Source: Acidobacteriota bacterium
GTDB taxonomy: Bacteria > Acidobacteriota > Terriglobia > Terriglobales > Acidobacteriaceae
Length of the DNA: 64,000 bases
NCBI GenBank assembly: GCA_018268915.1
Contig: JAFDVQ010000001.1
Coordinates: 558,001-622,000, forward strand
Direction of reading: 5' to 3'
In this document: piece by piece, positions 1-9,197 of the stretch
Layout: each line of letters opens with the position of its first letter
Position numbering within the stretch: position 1 is the stretch's first letter
The notes under the pieces: generated by a model
What the model was told of the DNA's origin: nothing
Database searches by the model: none
Seen by the model: only the letters and a program-made list of their open reading frames with translations
Translations under genes and position numbers: made by a program

Positions 1-347
1 TCGAAGACTTTGCGACGGTCGGAGCATTTAGCCCGGTGCACCAGTTCTGCACGGTCGGGAAGTATGCGTTCATCGGCGGTGGGACAATTGTGACGCAGGA
101 TGTGTTGCCATTCTCGCTGACCTCGGCAAAGCGCGAGAACCGAGCCTTCGGCATCAACAAGATCGGTCTGGCACGACGCGGATTCAGCGAGGATCGCCTC
201 AAGACGCTGCAGAAAGCGTTCCGCCTCCTCGTTTCGTCGAAGATGAACACGACGCAGGCGCTCGAGAAGATCCGCGAGGTCGAAGGCGAAGACGCCAAAC
301 TGCTGGCAGATTTCATCGAGAAGAGCCAGCGGGGCGTAATCAAGTAA
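1..347 (+). CDS. lpxA: UDP-N-acetylglucosamine acyltransferase LpxA, C-terminal part
   Basis: This is the 3' end of a gene cut by the window edge; the reading frame begins at base 3 and ends at a TAA. The visible 114 residues start in the last coils of a left-handed beta-helix (VHQF, then GKYAFIGGGT and VTQDV) and continue into the helical C-terminal domain, which matches the LpxA family. LpxA transfers a hydroxyacyl chain from acyl carrier protein to UDP-GlcNAc in the cytoplasm, the first step of lipid A synthesis. The next gene in the same direction, beyond a transposase gene, is lpxI from the same pathway. The trimer active-site residues lie upstream of the window and cannot be checked. 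Confidence 0.9.
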   Translation, partial: EDFATVGAFSPVHQFCTVGKYAFIGGGTIVTQDVLPFSLTSAKRENRAFGINKIGLARRGFSEDRLKTLQKAFRLLVSSKMNTTQALEKIREVEGEDAKLLADFIEKSQRGVIK

Positions 348-395
348 CTTGCGCTGACCCGACTACCTGGCTGATTCGTAAATCTTCGGATATTC

Positions 396-450
396 CTCCC
401 GGAGGGAGAGGTCGAAAATAGCCCAGGGTGGAGCGGAGCGGAAGCCTGGG
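396..450. repeat. REP-like two-hairpin element, left copy
   Basis: Two short hairpins in tandem. The first has stem CTCCC/GGGAG with a 3-nt loop (396-408). The second has stem CCCAGG/CCTGGG (422-427 and 445-450). The 14-nt core AATAGCCCAGGGTG at 417-430 recurs exactly, in inverse orientation, at 1022-1035 on the other side of the transposase gene. This layout is typical of REP elements paired around a RAYT gene. Confidence 0.7.
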
Positions 451-494
451 GAAGATGAACATGTGCAGTCAGCGCCCCGCAGGGCCGCTCGAGA

Positions 495-944
495 TCATCC
501 CATGACGTACTGCATGTCATATTCCAGATTGTTCTTCTTCAGGAATGCAATGAATTCTGCCTGAAAGTCCTGCTTTCTGTGGTGCTCCTGTTGATCTGCG
601 ATGTAGGTCAGCGTCGCCTGCAATTGTGAATAGCCAATCGAGAACGCGCCGTAGCCCTCCTGCCATTCGAATTTCGCTATTTTCCCAACCTCGTGCATCC
701 ATCGAGAAGATTCGGACTTAATGACGCGCATTGCATCCGCAATGGTGATCGTCGACGGAATCGAGATCAAGATATGAATGTGATCGTCGGAGCCGCCTAC
801 CGATAGTGCCTTGATACCGTGATTGCGCGCGATGCCGCCGATGTATGCCCACAATCGCGATTGAATTTCCGGCGAGATGGATCTACGGCGCTCTTTCGTC
901 GAGAAGACGCAGTGTAGTAGAGAACGACAGTATGTATGTGACAT
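495..944 (-). CDS. REP-associated tyrosine transposase (RAYT, IS200-like)
   Basis: A 149-residue protein of the Y1 transposase (HUH endonuclease) superfamily. The HUH motif is visible as DDHIHIL near residue 66, and the probable catalytic tyrosine lies in the YIADQQEHH segment near the C terminus. This segment is typical of single-domain TnpA/RAYT proteins, which nick single-stranded hairpin DNA. The reading frame is open for another 129 codons upstream, but the IS200-type sequence begins at MSHTYC, so I start at that ATG. The gene is antisense to the flanking lpxA and lpxI genes and lies between two inverted REP-like elements. There are no IS200 left and right ends that I can see, so it is more likely a domesticated RAYT than a mobile IS. 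Family assignment is firm; RAYT rather than IS200 is inferred from context. Confidence 0.85.
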   Translation of the reverse strand: MSHTYCRSLLHCVFSTKERRRSISPEIQSRLWAYIGGIARNHGIKALSVGGSDDHIHILISIPSTITIADAMRVIKSESSRWMHEVGKIAKFEWQEGYGAFSIGYSQLQATLTYIADQQEHHRKQDFQAEFIAFLKKNNLEYDMQYVMG

Positions 945-1011
945 GATGAAGGACAATGCTATGCAAATTTCGGTCGGCCCTCCGGGGCGAGCGTCACATC
1001 GATGCGTGATA

Positions 1012-1056
1012 CCCAGGGTTTCACCCTGGGCTATTCTCGCGGGCTCCCTCAGGAGC
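1012..1056. repeat. REP-like two-hairpin element, right copy (inverted)
   Basis: Read on the minus strand, this repeats the left element. A GCTCC/GGAGC hairpin (1043-1056) is followed by a 7-nt spacer, the same 14-nt core (1022-1035), and a perfect 8-bp stem CCCAGGGT/ACCCTGGG with loop TTC (1012-1030). It sits just upstream of the lpxI ribosome-binding region. Confidence 0.7.
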
Positions 1057-1076
1057 GGTTGTTTGAGGCGGCCTAG

Positions 1077-1970
1077 ATGAAGCTCGGTCTCATTGCCGGC
1101 AACGGCCGTTTTCCATTCCTGCTGCTGGATGCGGCGCGGGCGCAGGGGCTTTCTGTGACCGTGGCCGCGATACGCGAAGAGACGGACCCTGAGATCAATC
1201 ACCGCGCGGCAATCGACGACAAGATCACGGTTCACTGGCTTTCGCTTGGCGAGCTTTCGCGCCTCATTGAGGTCTTTCACAAAGAGGACGTGAAGGCAGC
1301 AGTGATGGCGGGCCAGGTAAAGCACAAGCAAATATTCAGCAGCATCCGTCCCGACTGGCGTCTCGCCAAGCTGCTCCTGAATCTGCGGACACGCAACACC
1401 GACATGCTGCTCGGCGCGGTCGCGAAGGTGCTGGCCGACGAGGGGATCGAGCTGATGAGCTCAACGCAGTTCCTTGAGCCGCTCCTGGCTGAGGAAGGCG
1501 TCCTGACCGAGGCTTCAGGCGGACGGGCGCCGACAGACGACGAGCGAAAGAACATCGAGTACGGACTCGGTGTGGCCCGCGCGCTGGCGGGGTTCGATAT
1601 CGGACAGACTGTTGTGGTGGCGGCGCAGGCTTGTGTGGCAGTAGAGGCAATGGAAGGCACCGACGCAACGATCGAGCGTGCCGGCAATTTGATGAAGTCG
1701 CTGGAAGAGGGAGATGGCTCCCCGGCATCCACGCTGGAGCGCACCCTGACCGTCGTGAAGGTCGCAAAGCCGAATCAGGACATGCGGTTCGATGTGCCGG
1801 TCATCGGGATCAAAACCATCGAGACTATGATCGCGGCCGGCGCGAACTGTCTGTCAGTCGAGGCCGGGCGGACGCTGCTCTTCGACCGCGATGCGCTCCT
1901 GAAACGGGCCTCAGAGGCGGGAATTGCGGTCGTGGCCACGCCGAGGCAGGGACTGGGGACTGGGGACTAG
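1077..1970 (+). CDS. lpxI: UDP-2,3-diacylglucosamine pyrophosphatase LpxI (DUF1009)
   Basis: A 297-residue cytosolic enzyme that cleaves UDP-2,3-diacylglucosamine to lipid X and UMP, the step done by LpxH in enterobacteria. The N terminus (KLGLIAGNGRFP) and the conserved central stretches around NTDMLLGAVAK, ARALAGFDIGQTVVV and the C-terminal FDVPVIG are typical of the family, and the length matches. It is encoded in the same direction as lpxA, and the two genes form a lipid A pair interrupted by the RAYT gene on the opposite strand. The ATG lies 9 nt after a GAGG that could serve as ribosome-binding site, so the right REP-like hairpin is within 25 nt of the translation start and may affect expression. 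Confidence in function is high. Confidence 0.93.
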   Translation: MKLGLIAGNGRFPFLLLDAARAQGLSVTVAAIREETDPEINHRAAIDDKITVHWLSLGELSRLIEVFHKEDVKAAVMAGQVKHKQIFSSIRPDWRLAKLLLNLRTRNTDMLLGAVAKVLADEGIELMSSTQFLEPLLAEEGVLTEASGGRAPTDDERKNIEYGLGVARALAGFDIGQTVVVAAQACVAVEAMEGTDATIERAGNLMKSLEEGDGSPASTLERTLTVVKVAKPNQDMRFDVPVIGIKTIETMIAAGANCLSVEAGRTLLFDRDALLKRASEAGIAVVATPRQGLGTGD

Positions 1971-2190
1971 GTTCGACAAAAGGCAACGGCAAGACATGCC
2001 TCGTTTCGAGATCGGGCTGGTGACAATTGCGTCCCGGGTTGGGAACTATACTGGCCTCCGTGGCGGCGTCTACCCGATGTCGTGCCGCGTCTCTATAAAT
2101 GTCGGTGAGTAACTTTGGCCTGCGGACGCGAGTCGAAGCAGTGTATCCCAACGTAGTGATTTCCCCGTTTCTTGAAACAGGAGGTTACAG

Positions 2191-2736
2191 GTGAAGAAAT
2201 CGATTATGTGTATTGCAGTGGCGGCGCTCGCACTTCTGGTGCCGCAGGTAGCGGTTCGTGCGGCTGATGATGCGACGGTGCCCGCGCCCGGCCAGAAGGC
2301 CCCAACGTTCACACTGCCGTCGCAAGAGGGCAAGCCGATTGCGCTCGACAGCTATCACGGTAAGTGGGTGGTGCTCTATTTCTACCCCAAGGACATGACC
2401 CCCGGCTGCACCGTTGAGGCTCACAACTTCCAACGCGATCTCTCGAAGTACGAGGCAGCGAACGCGGTAATTCTGGGAGTAAGCGTCGATACCGTCGACA
2501 GCCACAAACAGTTCTGCACCAAGGATGGGCTGACCTTCCATCTGCTGGCCGATCCCGATCACAAGGTCGTGGATCAGTACGGCTCGCTAGGACACTTCGG
2601 CGAAATGACAATTGCAAACCGGAACACGTTCCTCATCGATCCCAGCGGAAAGATTGTCAAGGTCTGGACGAAGGTCGATCCTCGCGTACATTCACAGGTG
2701 GTTCTTGAAGCGATTCAGGGAGCAAAGAAGGGATAA
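2191..2736 (+). CDS. Secreted PrxQ/BCP-type peroxiredoxin
   Basis: A 181-residue AhpC/TSA-fold thiol peroxidase with an N-terminal signal peptide of about 24 residues (KKSIMC then a hydrophobic run ending VRA), so it probably acts in the periplasm. The peroxidatic cysteine is Cys73 in the PKDMTPGCT motif. The nearby second cysteine of E. coli-type BCP is absent, but Cys109 lies 36 residues downstream, the spacing I recall for PrxQ enzymes whose resolving cysteine is in helix alpha-3. An intramolecular disulfide is therefore likely. It starts at GTG, supported by a strong AGGAGG six bases before it. It is followed by the left copy of a hairpin repeat and has no obvious operon partner. Confidence 0.9.
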   Translation: MKKSIMCIAVAALALLVPQVAVRAADDATVPAPGQKAPTFTLPSQEGKPIALDSYHGKWVVLYFYPKDMTPGCTVEAHNFQRDLSKYEAANAVILGVSVDTVDSHKQFCTKDGLTFHLLADPDHKVVDQYGSLGHFGEMTIANRNTFLIDPSGKIVKVWTKVDPRVHSQVVLEAIQGAKKG

Positions 2737-2754
2737 AGGGCGCGGATAGCCAAT

Positions 2755-2789
2755 TCCCGGTCCCCAGGTGCGAGGGACCGGGGGCACCC
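2755..2789. repeat. 35-nt hairpin repeat, left copy
   Basis: A 9-bp stem CCCGGTCCC/GGGACCGGG (2756-2764 and 2774-2782) closes a 9-nt loop CAGGTGCGA, followed by GGCACCC. The 35-nt unit matches the reverse complement of 3267-3301 at 33 of 35 positions. It differs from the repeat around the RAYT gene. Confidence 0.75.
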
Positions 2790-2809
2790 GCTCTTGGTAT
2801 CAAAAGACG

Positions 2810-3256
2810 ATGACCGAGGTCGCGTGCAAGTTCCGTGCAGACCTGGACCTGGTGCATGAAGCACTCAGGTCGTTGCCGGAGTCGCTTGCCGATGTGCCGT
2901 GGCGTGAGGGCGGGTGGACACGCAAGCAGATCGTGGGCCACCTGCTCGACTCGGCAGCCAACAACCGGCAGCGCTTCGTCCGAGCGTCCTGTGACGGTAC
3001 CTATTCGGGACCAAAATATGCGCAGGATGCCTGGGTCGTGGCGCACGGCTATTCCGACCAGAATTGGGCTACATTATTGTCGTGGTGGCAGACGGAGCAC
3101 GAGATCCTCACGGCCGTGGTAGACCTGATCCCGGAACATCGGCTGGAGACTCCGTGCGTGGTTGGAGATAACGCGCCTGTGACGCTCCAGTTTCTGATCG
3201 AGGATTACGTCGAGCACCAAAAGTGGCATCTTAAGCAGCTTCTAGTTGCTAGCTAG
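2810..3256 (+). CDS. DinB-like four-helix metalloprotein
   Basis: A 148-residue protein of the DinB/YfiT-like superfamily, small helical-bundle proteins that often bind a divalent metal; several are thiol-dependent transferases. The usual three-histidine pattern is visible: His44 in IVGHLLDS and the pair His136 and His140 in EHQKWHLKQ near the C terminus. The tryptophan-rich middle (SWWQTEHE) is also typical. I start at the ATG giving MTEVACK; an earlier in-frame ATG lies inside the hairpin repeat and is unlikely. The gene is bracketed by an inverted pair of nearly identical hairpins, so it may have been acquired or carried as a unit. The substrate is unknown. Confidence 0.75.
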   Translation: MTEVACKFRADLDLVHEALRSLPESLADVPWREGGWTRKQIVGHLLDSAANNRQRFVRASCDGTYSGPKYAQDAWVVAHGYSDQNWATLLSWWQTEHEILTAVVDLIPEHRLETPCVVGDNAPVTLQFLIEDYVEHQKWHLKQLLVAS

Positions 3257-3266
3257 TTCCTAGATT

Positions 3267-3301
3267 GGGTGCCCCCGGTCCCTCGCATCTGGGGACCGGG
3301 G
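3267..3301. repeat. 35-nt hairpin repeat, right copy (inverted)
   Basis: A 10-bp stem CCCCGGTCCC/GGGACCGGGG (3273-3282 and 3292-3301) around loop TCGCATCTG. It is the inverted counterpart of 2755-2789, with one loop change and one terminal change. It begins 10 bp after the stop of the DinB-like gene. Confidence 0.75.
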
Positions 3302-3350
3302 AGCATATTCAATCAGAAGCTATCAATCAGCAGTGTTGTTACGCAGACGC

Positions 3351-3381
3351 AAAAAAGCCCGGCGGGATGCCGGGCTTTTTT
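3351..3381. terminator. Bidirectional intrinsic terminator
   Basis: Stem GCCCGGC/GCCGGGC with a 5-nt loop, preceded by six A and followed by six T. It can terminate transcription from the plus strand (DinB-like gene) and from the minus strand (histone-like gene). Confidence 0.9.
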
Positions 3382-3408
3382 GCTTGCCTTGGTATTACTG
3401 CAAGAAAA

Positions 3409-3957
3409 CTACTTCTTCTTAGCTGTCTTCTTGGTTGCCTTTTTTGCTGACTTCTTGGCTGCCTTCTTTGCAGGAGCCTTCTTTGCTGCCTTTTTTGCTG
3501 CTTTCTTAACGGCCAACTTTTTACCTCGTGTTGTAGTTTTACCAGCGCGCTTCGCCGCGGATTTCTTCGCAGCCTTTCCGCCTTTGGCGCCAGCGGTTTT
3601 CTTGGCGGACTTCTTTGTGGCCTTCTTGGCAGGAGCCTTCTTCGCTGCTTTTTTCGCAGGAGCTTTCTTCGCTGCCTTCTTGGCCGGAGCTTTTTTCGCG
3701 GCAGCCTTCTTAGCCGGAGCCTTGGCTGCTTTTTTGGCGGGGGCCTTCTTCGGGGCCGGCGCGGATTCAGGAATGACTTCGGCGATGATCACGCCCTCTT
3801 CAATCTCCACTTCGTCATCATCGTCTGAAGAGGTGATTACGTTTGAGCTTTCGAGATCGTCGTCCTCTTCCATCTCATCGTGATCGGCGTTCAACTCAGC
3901 GGGCTCCAGTTCGGAATCACCGTCATTCATTGCATACATCTTGATCACTTCGTCCAT
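3409..3957 (-). CDS. Histone H1-like Lys/Ala-rich protein
   Basis: A 182-residue low-complexity protein. Residues 1 to about 60 are strongly acidic (runs of Glu and Asp, EMEEDDD and SSDDDDE); the rest is a basic tail of imperfect KKAPAKKA units, similar to bacterial histone H1-like and AlgP-type tails that coat DNA. It probably binds nucleic acid nonspecifically, with the acidic head modulating or recruiting; this is inferred from composition, since no folded domain is visible. The gene is monocistronic and ends at the bidirectional terminator just downstream. The repeats are prone to slippage, so copy number may differ between strains. The opposite strand also reads open for 204 codons of Phe/Ala repeats, which is an artefact of the repeat. 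Confidence 0.8.
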   Translation of the reverse strand: MDEVIKMYAMNDGDSELEPAELNADHDEMEEDDDLESSNVITSSDDDDEVEIEEGVIIAEVIPESAPAPKKAPAKKAAKAPAKKAAAKKAPAKKAAKKAPAKKAAKKAPAKKATKKSAKKTAGAKGGKAAKKSAAKRAGKTTTRGKKLAVKKAAKKAAKKAPAKKAAKKSAKKATKKTAKKK

Positions 3958-4101
3958 CCGATTGCCTCCAGCGGTCTACCGCTGCCCACATAGGGTATGC
4001 ATCTTTGCGTTGCTGCGAATCATCTCCGCATGCGGAGTCATTCTAACAACACATTGCACGAAATACTACCAAAAGACGCAGTAGGAATCGGGTTGCTCAC
4101 A

Positions 4102-5919
4102 TTATTTTTGTGCGCGCGCAGAAGATTTCGCGTGCGTGGAGCGCTTTCTGGATGAGGTCTTGTGCGCCGTCTTCGATGAAGATGAAGAGCCCTTCGCATG
4201 AGATCCGCGGCGGGTCCGAGTGCTGCTGGCGCGGACGATGGTGGGTTCGGCCACATGCAGGCGGCGTCCCGCATCCACTCGAATTCCAGAAGCCGGGAGC
4301 ATGTTCCAGCGGCGAAGCTGCGAGAGTGAGATGCCGAAGCGGTCTGCGACTGAGACCAGGGTGTCTCCGCGGCGAGTCGTGTAGAAGACCGTGTGGGACG
4401 ACGATGCGGCTCTGGCGGCAACGGGTACGATGAGCGCATCGATGCCATCGAGTTTTGAGGCGGTCTCGATCTGATTCGCATCGGCCAGCGCTGCGACTGA
4501 CACGCTGTACGTATGGGCCACCGAGGCCAGGGTGTCGTCGGGAGTCACCTTGTGATAGCGCCATGAATCGCGCTTGCTCGCAGGGATAGCGGCGACCTTT
4601 TCCTGGAAGAGAGCCGCGGTTCCGGCAGGCAGATGCAGATCAAACTCGGTGTCTGGTGGGGTCGCCATGCGAAGCAGGCTCGGATTCAAAGCGATGAGCT
4701 CGTCGACTGGCGCTCCCACGATGTCCGATACCAGCCGCAGGTCGGCGGAGTAATTGATGGTGACGGTGTCCGTCAGAACCGGTGGGTCGAGCGTGATCTC
4801 GTCGAATCCGTACTGGGTAGGGTGATTGGCGATGATGATAGCGGCAAGAATTTCCGGAACGTAGTTCTTTGTCTCGCCAGGCAAATTATTGCGCTTGTAG
4901 AGCTCCCAGAAGTCGGCGTACCCAGTCTTCTGGACCGCGCGCTGCACGTTGCCTGTGCCCCAGTCATATCCGGCCATGGAGAGATACCAGTCGCCAAGCT
5001 GCGCATAGATGTACTTCATGTAGCGGGCATAGGCTCGGGTGGATTTCTCCGGGTCGAAGCGTTCGTCGACATAATTGTTCCGCTCAAGGCCATAGTTCCC
5101 ACGAGGCATGAACTGCCACATGCCGCCGGCGCGGGACTTGCGGTTGACCGCCCGTGGCTGGAAGCCCGATTCCGCGACGGCCAGATAGATCAAATCCTGC
5201 GGAACCCCTTCTTCGCTCATCACGCGCTGAATCATCTGTTTGTAGCGGCCCGCGCGCTGAAAGGCATGAAGCAGGGTGTTGTGGCCCTTGGTGGTGTTGG
5301 CGAAGAAGTTGATATAGGCAGCCACGTAGTCATTGACGACGAGGGGCAGGTCGGACTTCGTGGTGGCGAGGTCGGCACTGGCCTTGGCCACGATATTGGG
5401 GTCAACCACAAAAGTGACTTCTTCGGCAGCTTCAGCAGGCGTGTCTTCGGTTTTGGGCGTGAATCCATTCCCCTGGCGAAGAGCTTCCATCTCGAGGCCG
5501 TTGATCTGGTCTACGATCCGGTCGAACTCATCCTGCAACTCGGGGGTTGTCTTGATGTCAATGCCGCTGGCGAGCATCAGGTCGACGGCGCGATCGAAGT
5601 CTCTTCGGGCCGCGAGCAAGTCGCCTTTCTTGTAGTCGGCCTGACCTGCGGCGTAGGCTTCATCGACTTGCTGAATCAGAGCCTTTACGCGTTTCTGCTG
5701 AACTGGAGATTGCTGCGGAGTTGCGGGAACTGCCTGCGACTGTGACTGCGGCACAGCGGAGGAGACTGCCGGTGCGTGCGCTTGAGGCTCCAACACTGAA
5801 GCGCCTTCAGACAGGCCGCTTCCCGAGGCAGAGATGGCCAGCGCGAATGCCGAAATACAGCAAGCCAGACTACCGGGACGAATCGCAATCATGCGTTTCA
5901 AATGACGCTGTGACAACAC
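4102..5919 (-). CDS. MltD-like lytic transglycosylase with LysM repeats
   Basis: A secreted or membrane-attached murein hydrolase of 605 residues. An N-terminal hydrophobic segment (about residues 14-34) is followed by a helical linker. An SLT domain (about 215-400) has catalytic Glu250 in LAVAESGFQP and the GGMWQF motif. Two LysM-like peptidoglycan-binding segments follow (about 455-500 and 510-555, each with a D/GDTL-VA pattern), then a Ser/Lys/Arg-rich tail. The enzyme would cleave the glycan with formation of 1,6-anhydromuramic ends during wall turnover. The first start is GTG; an ATG nine codons later (at 5892) would leave a shorter signal sequence and cannot be excluded. It is divergent from lepA. 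Confidence 0.9.
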   Translation of the reverse strand: MLSQRHLKRMIAIRPGSLACCISAFALAISASGSGLSEGASVLEPQAHAPAVSSAVPQSQSQAVPATPQQSPVQQKRVKALIQQVDEAYAAGQADYKKGDLLAARRDFDRAVDLMLASGIDIKTTPELQDEFDRIVDQINGLEMEALRQGNGFTPKTEDTPAEAAEEVTFVVDPNIVAKASADLATTKSDLPLVVNDYVAAYINFFANTTKGHNTLLHAFQRAGRYKQMIQRVMSEEGVPQDLIYLAVAESGFQPRAVNRKSRAGGMWQFMPRGNYGLERNNYVDERFDPEKSTRAYARYMKYIYAQLGDWYLSMAGYDWGTGNVQRAVQKTGYADFWELYKRNNLPGETKNYVPEILAAIIIANHPTQYGFDEITLDPPVLTDTVTINYSADLRLVSDIVGAPVDELIALNPSLLRMATPPDTEFDLHLPAGTAALFQEKVAAIPASKRDSWRYHKVTPDDTLASVAHTYSVSVAALADANQIETASKLDGIDALIVPVAARAASSSHTVFYTTRRGDTLVSVADRFGISLSQLRRWNMLPASGIRVDAGRRLHVAEPTIVRASSTRTRRGSHAKGSSSSSKTAHKTSSRKRSTHAKSSARAQK

Positions 5920-6015
5920 AACCCCAAAGCGCGGAAGGCACTATGCCGATGATAAGCTAACCCATGGAGATATCGCTCATTTCATAGTGTTGCCCGCAGT
6001 GATAACCCCTCTCTA

Positions 6016-7827
<1,812 letters not shown>

Positions 7828-8143
7828 CCGGGAATTGGTGACCTGCCTCACATATTGTTCATTAACTGTTTACAGGGAATTGTGGAAACCTGCCTTTTGG
7901 ACAGGCTTGGGAAGCGCACACGCGACTGCTCCTCGCATTGCTGCGGAGGCTTGCGCTTCTGCTAGATAAATAAGGGACTTTCAAGAATTAACAGAGGCGG
8001 CACAACCTGACAAGGTGGAAAACCTGCAAAATTTCGGATATCGCGCTGCGCGTTTTTCACAGAAATTTCCACAGGGCTGTGAAGGCTCACTCCAAGCCGG
8101 TTCGACCCTGAGAAGTAGCCGGAAATCAAGGCAAATCAAGAAG
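7828..8143. other. AT-richer intergenic gap with DnaA-box-like 9-mers
   Basis: No gene is visible between convergent lepA and the first ompH. The gap is AT-richer than the coding DNA (43-47% G+C in the lines I counted). It holds four 9-mers one mismatch from TTTTCCACA: 7881-7889 and 8014-8022 on the minus strand, 8053-8061 and 8065-8073 on the plus strand. An A/T-rich stretch lies at 7962-7995. It may be a DnaA-binding cluster; see findings. Confidence 0.35.
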
Positions 8144-8169
8144 GAAAAAGGCCCTCGAGACGAGGGCCC
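8144..8169 (-). terminator. Intrinsic terminator of first ompH
   Basis: On the minus strand, stem GGCCCTCG/CGAGGGCC with a 3-nt loop is followed by a run of T. It lies 20 bp after the stop codon of the ompH gene. Confidence 0.85.
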
Positions 8170-8188
8170 ATTCTTTGACGGTTCAATC

Positions 8189-8842
8189 TTACTGCGCGGG
8201 CGGCTTTGTTCCTGCCGGCTTCGGAGCCGAGGGCACCGTGGAAGGCAGATTGGCTGCCGGTGTTGCCGGCGCCGGAACGCCAGACTTGGTGTTATAAGCG
8301 TCAATCACCTGCTTGGTGATGTTGGTGGAATCGCTCGCAAAAAGCACCGGGTTCTGCTGCTGAGCGATGTCAAGAACGAGAGTGTAGCCGTGCTGCTTTG
8401 AGTAGTCGTTGAGCACGTCGTAGACCTTCTGCGCGAGGGAGCCATAGAGCTCATTCATCTCGTTCTGAAAGTCGTTCTGTGCGTCTTCGGCGCTGCGCTC
8501 AAGCTGCTTCTTCTTGTCGTCGATAGTCTTGGCGCGAGCTGCGCGCTCGGCATCGCTGAGTTTGTCGCCCTGGGCCTGAAGGTCTTTGGTCAGCTTGTCA
8601 ACTTCATCGTTGAGCGCCTTCAGCTGAGTCTGCTTCGGCTGATACTTCTTCTGCAGATCGGCAAATGCGCGCTGTCCCTCATTGGTCTGCGCAACGGCCG
8701 GCTGAAAAGCGATGATCGCAATCTTTGTCGGACCGGCAGGTGCCGCTGTCGGCGTAGTGGCGGGAGCAGTGGACGTTTGAGCGGCGGCGTACAGGCCAAG
8801 GCCAGATGCCAGCGTAAGAACTAGTGCAACAGAGTGCTTCAT
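8189..8842 (-). CDS. ompH: OmpH/Skp-family periplasmic chaperone, paralogue 1
   Basis: A 217-residue OmpH/Skp-like protein. A signal peptide (about residues 1-21, ending YAAAQ) precedes a short Pro/Ala/Thr linker, a beta-strand (KIAIIAFQPAV), long coiled-coil arms (about 60-140, rich in K, Q, E and D) and a return strand (YTLVLD), the Skp layout. The Pro/Ala-rich tail is extra. Skp holds unfolded outer-membrane proteins on the way to BamA, which is encoded at 15.9-18.8 kb. The ATG has AAGGAG upstream. A paralogue lies at 13.4-14.1 kb with a similar sequence and a matching promoter-leader. A sigma70-type promoter sits about 170 nt upstream, so the mRNA has a long leader. Confidence 0.88.
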   Translation of the reverse strand: MKHSVALVLTLASGLGLYAAAQTSTAPATTPTAAPAGPTKIAIIAFQPAVAQTNEGQRAFADLQKKYQPKQTQLKALNDEVDKLTKDLQAQGDKLSDAERAARAKTIDDKKKQLERSAEDAQNDFQNEMNELYGSLAQKVYDVLNDYSKQHGYTLVLDIAQQQNPVLFASDSTNITKQVIDAYNTKSGVPAPATPAANLPSTVPSAPKPAGTKPPAQ

Positions 8843-8987
8843 TCGGCTTGAAAGCTCCTTAGAAAGTTCCTGGAACGGTCGGCGCATTCGGTCTCATGAC
8901 AGTACCGGCAAATGCGCGCTGCCCCTGAAAACCTCGCGACGATTTTTCTCGACGGCTATTAGACGTAAGCCAGAACGAGAAAAGAAG

Positions 8988-9013
8988 CGGACGGAGACGT
9001 CAGCAGGAACTAG
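8988..9013. repeat. 26-bp ompH leader repeat, copy 1
   Basis: A 26-bp sequence at the expected transcription start and early leader of the first ompH gene. An identical copy lies at 14174-14199 before the second ompH gene. It shows that the duplication included the regulatory DNA, or that this leader is under selection. Confidence 0.85.
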
Positions 9014-9017
9014 ATGG

Positions 9018-9046
9018 ATTATAGGGGTGAGGATGGGGAGGGTCAA
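9018..9046 (-). promoter_or_regulatory. Sigma70-type promoter of first ompH
   Basis: On the minus strand, TTGACC (9041-9046) and a perfect TATAAT (9018-9023) are separated by 17 bp. This is the best -35/-10 match in the window. The paralogue has TTGACC-N18-TATAAT at the same relative place. Confidence 0.8.
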
Positions 9047-9197
9047 TCAAGGCAGGGACGAGCGATAACCGGGGGCGGGTCGGCTTGGTACTGCGGGATG
9101 GTGAGTGGCCGGTCCGGAGAGGGATGTTCCGGCCTTTTCTCCCAGCATCACGATTTTTACGTCAACCGATTGCACACCCATATGCTGAGCAGAGGCA

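Noticed and set aside
1953..1975. CTGGGGA direct repeats at the end of lpxI
   Set aside because: This is a short repeat of 8 bp at the end of the coding region, without structure. It is probably chance.
3269..3883. 204-codon plus-strand frame with Phe/Ala repeats
   Set aside because: It is the complement of the Lys/Ala repeats of the H1-like gene and crosses the bidirectional terminator.
4633..5745. 370-codon plus-strand open frame
   Set aside because: It is antisense to the lytic transglycosylase gene and shows no recognisable domain.
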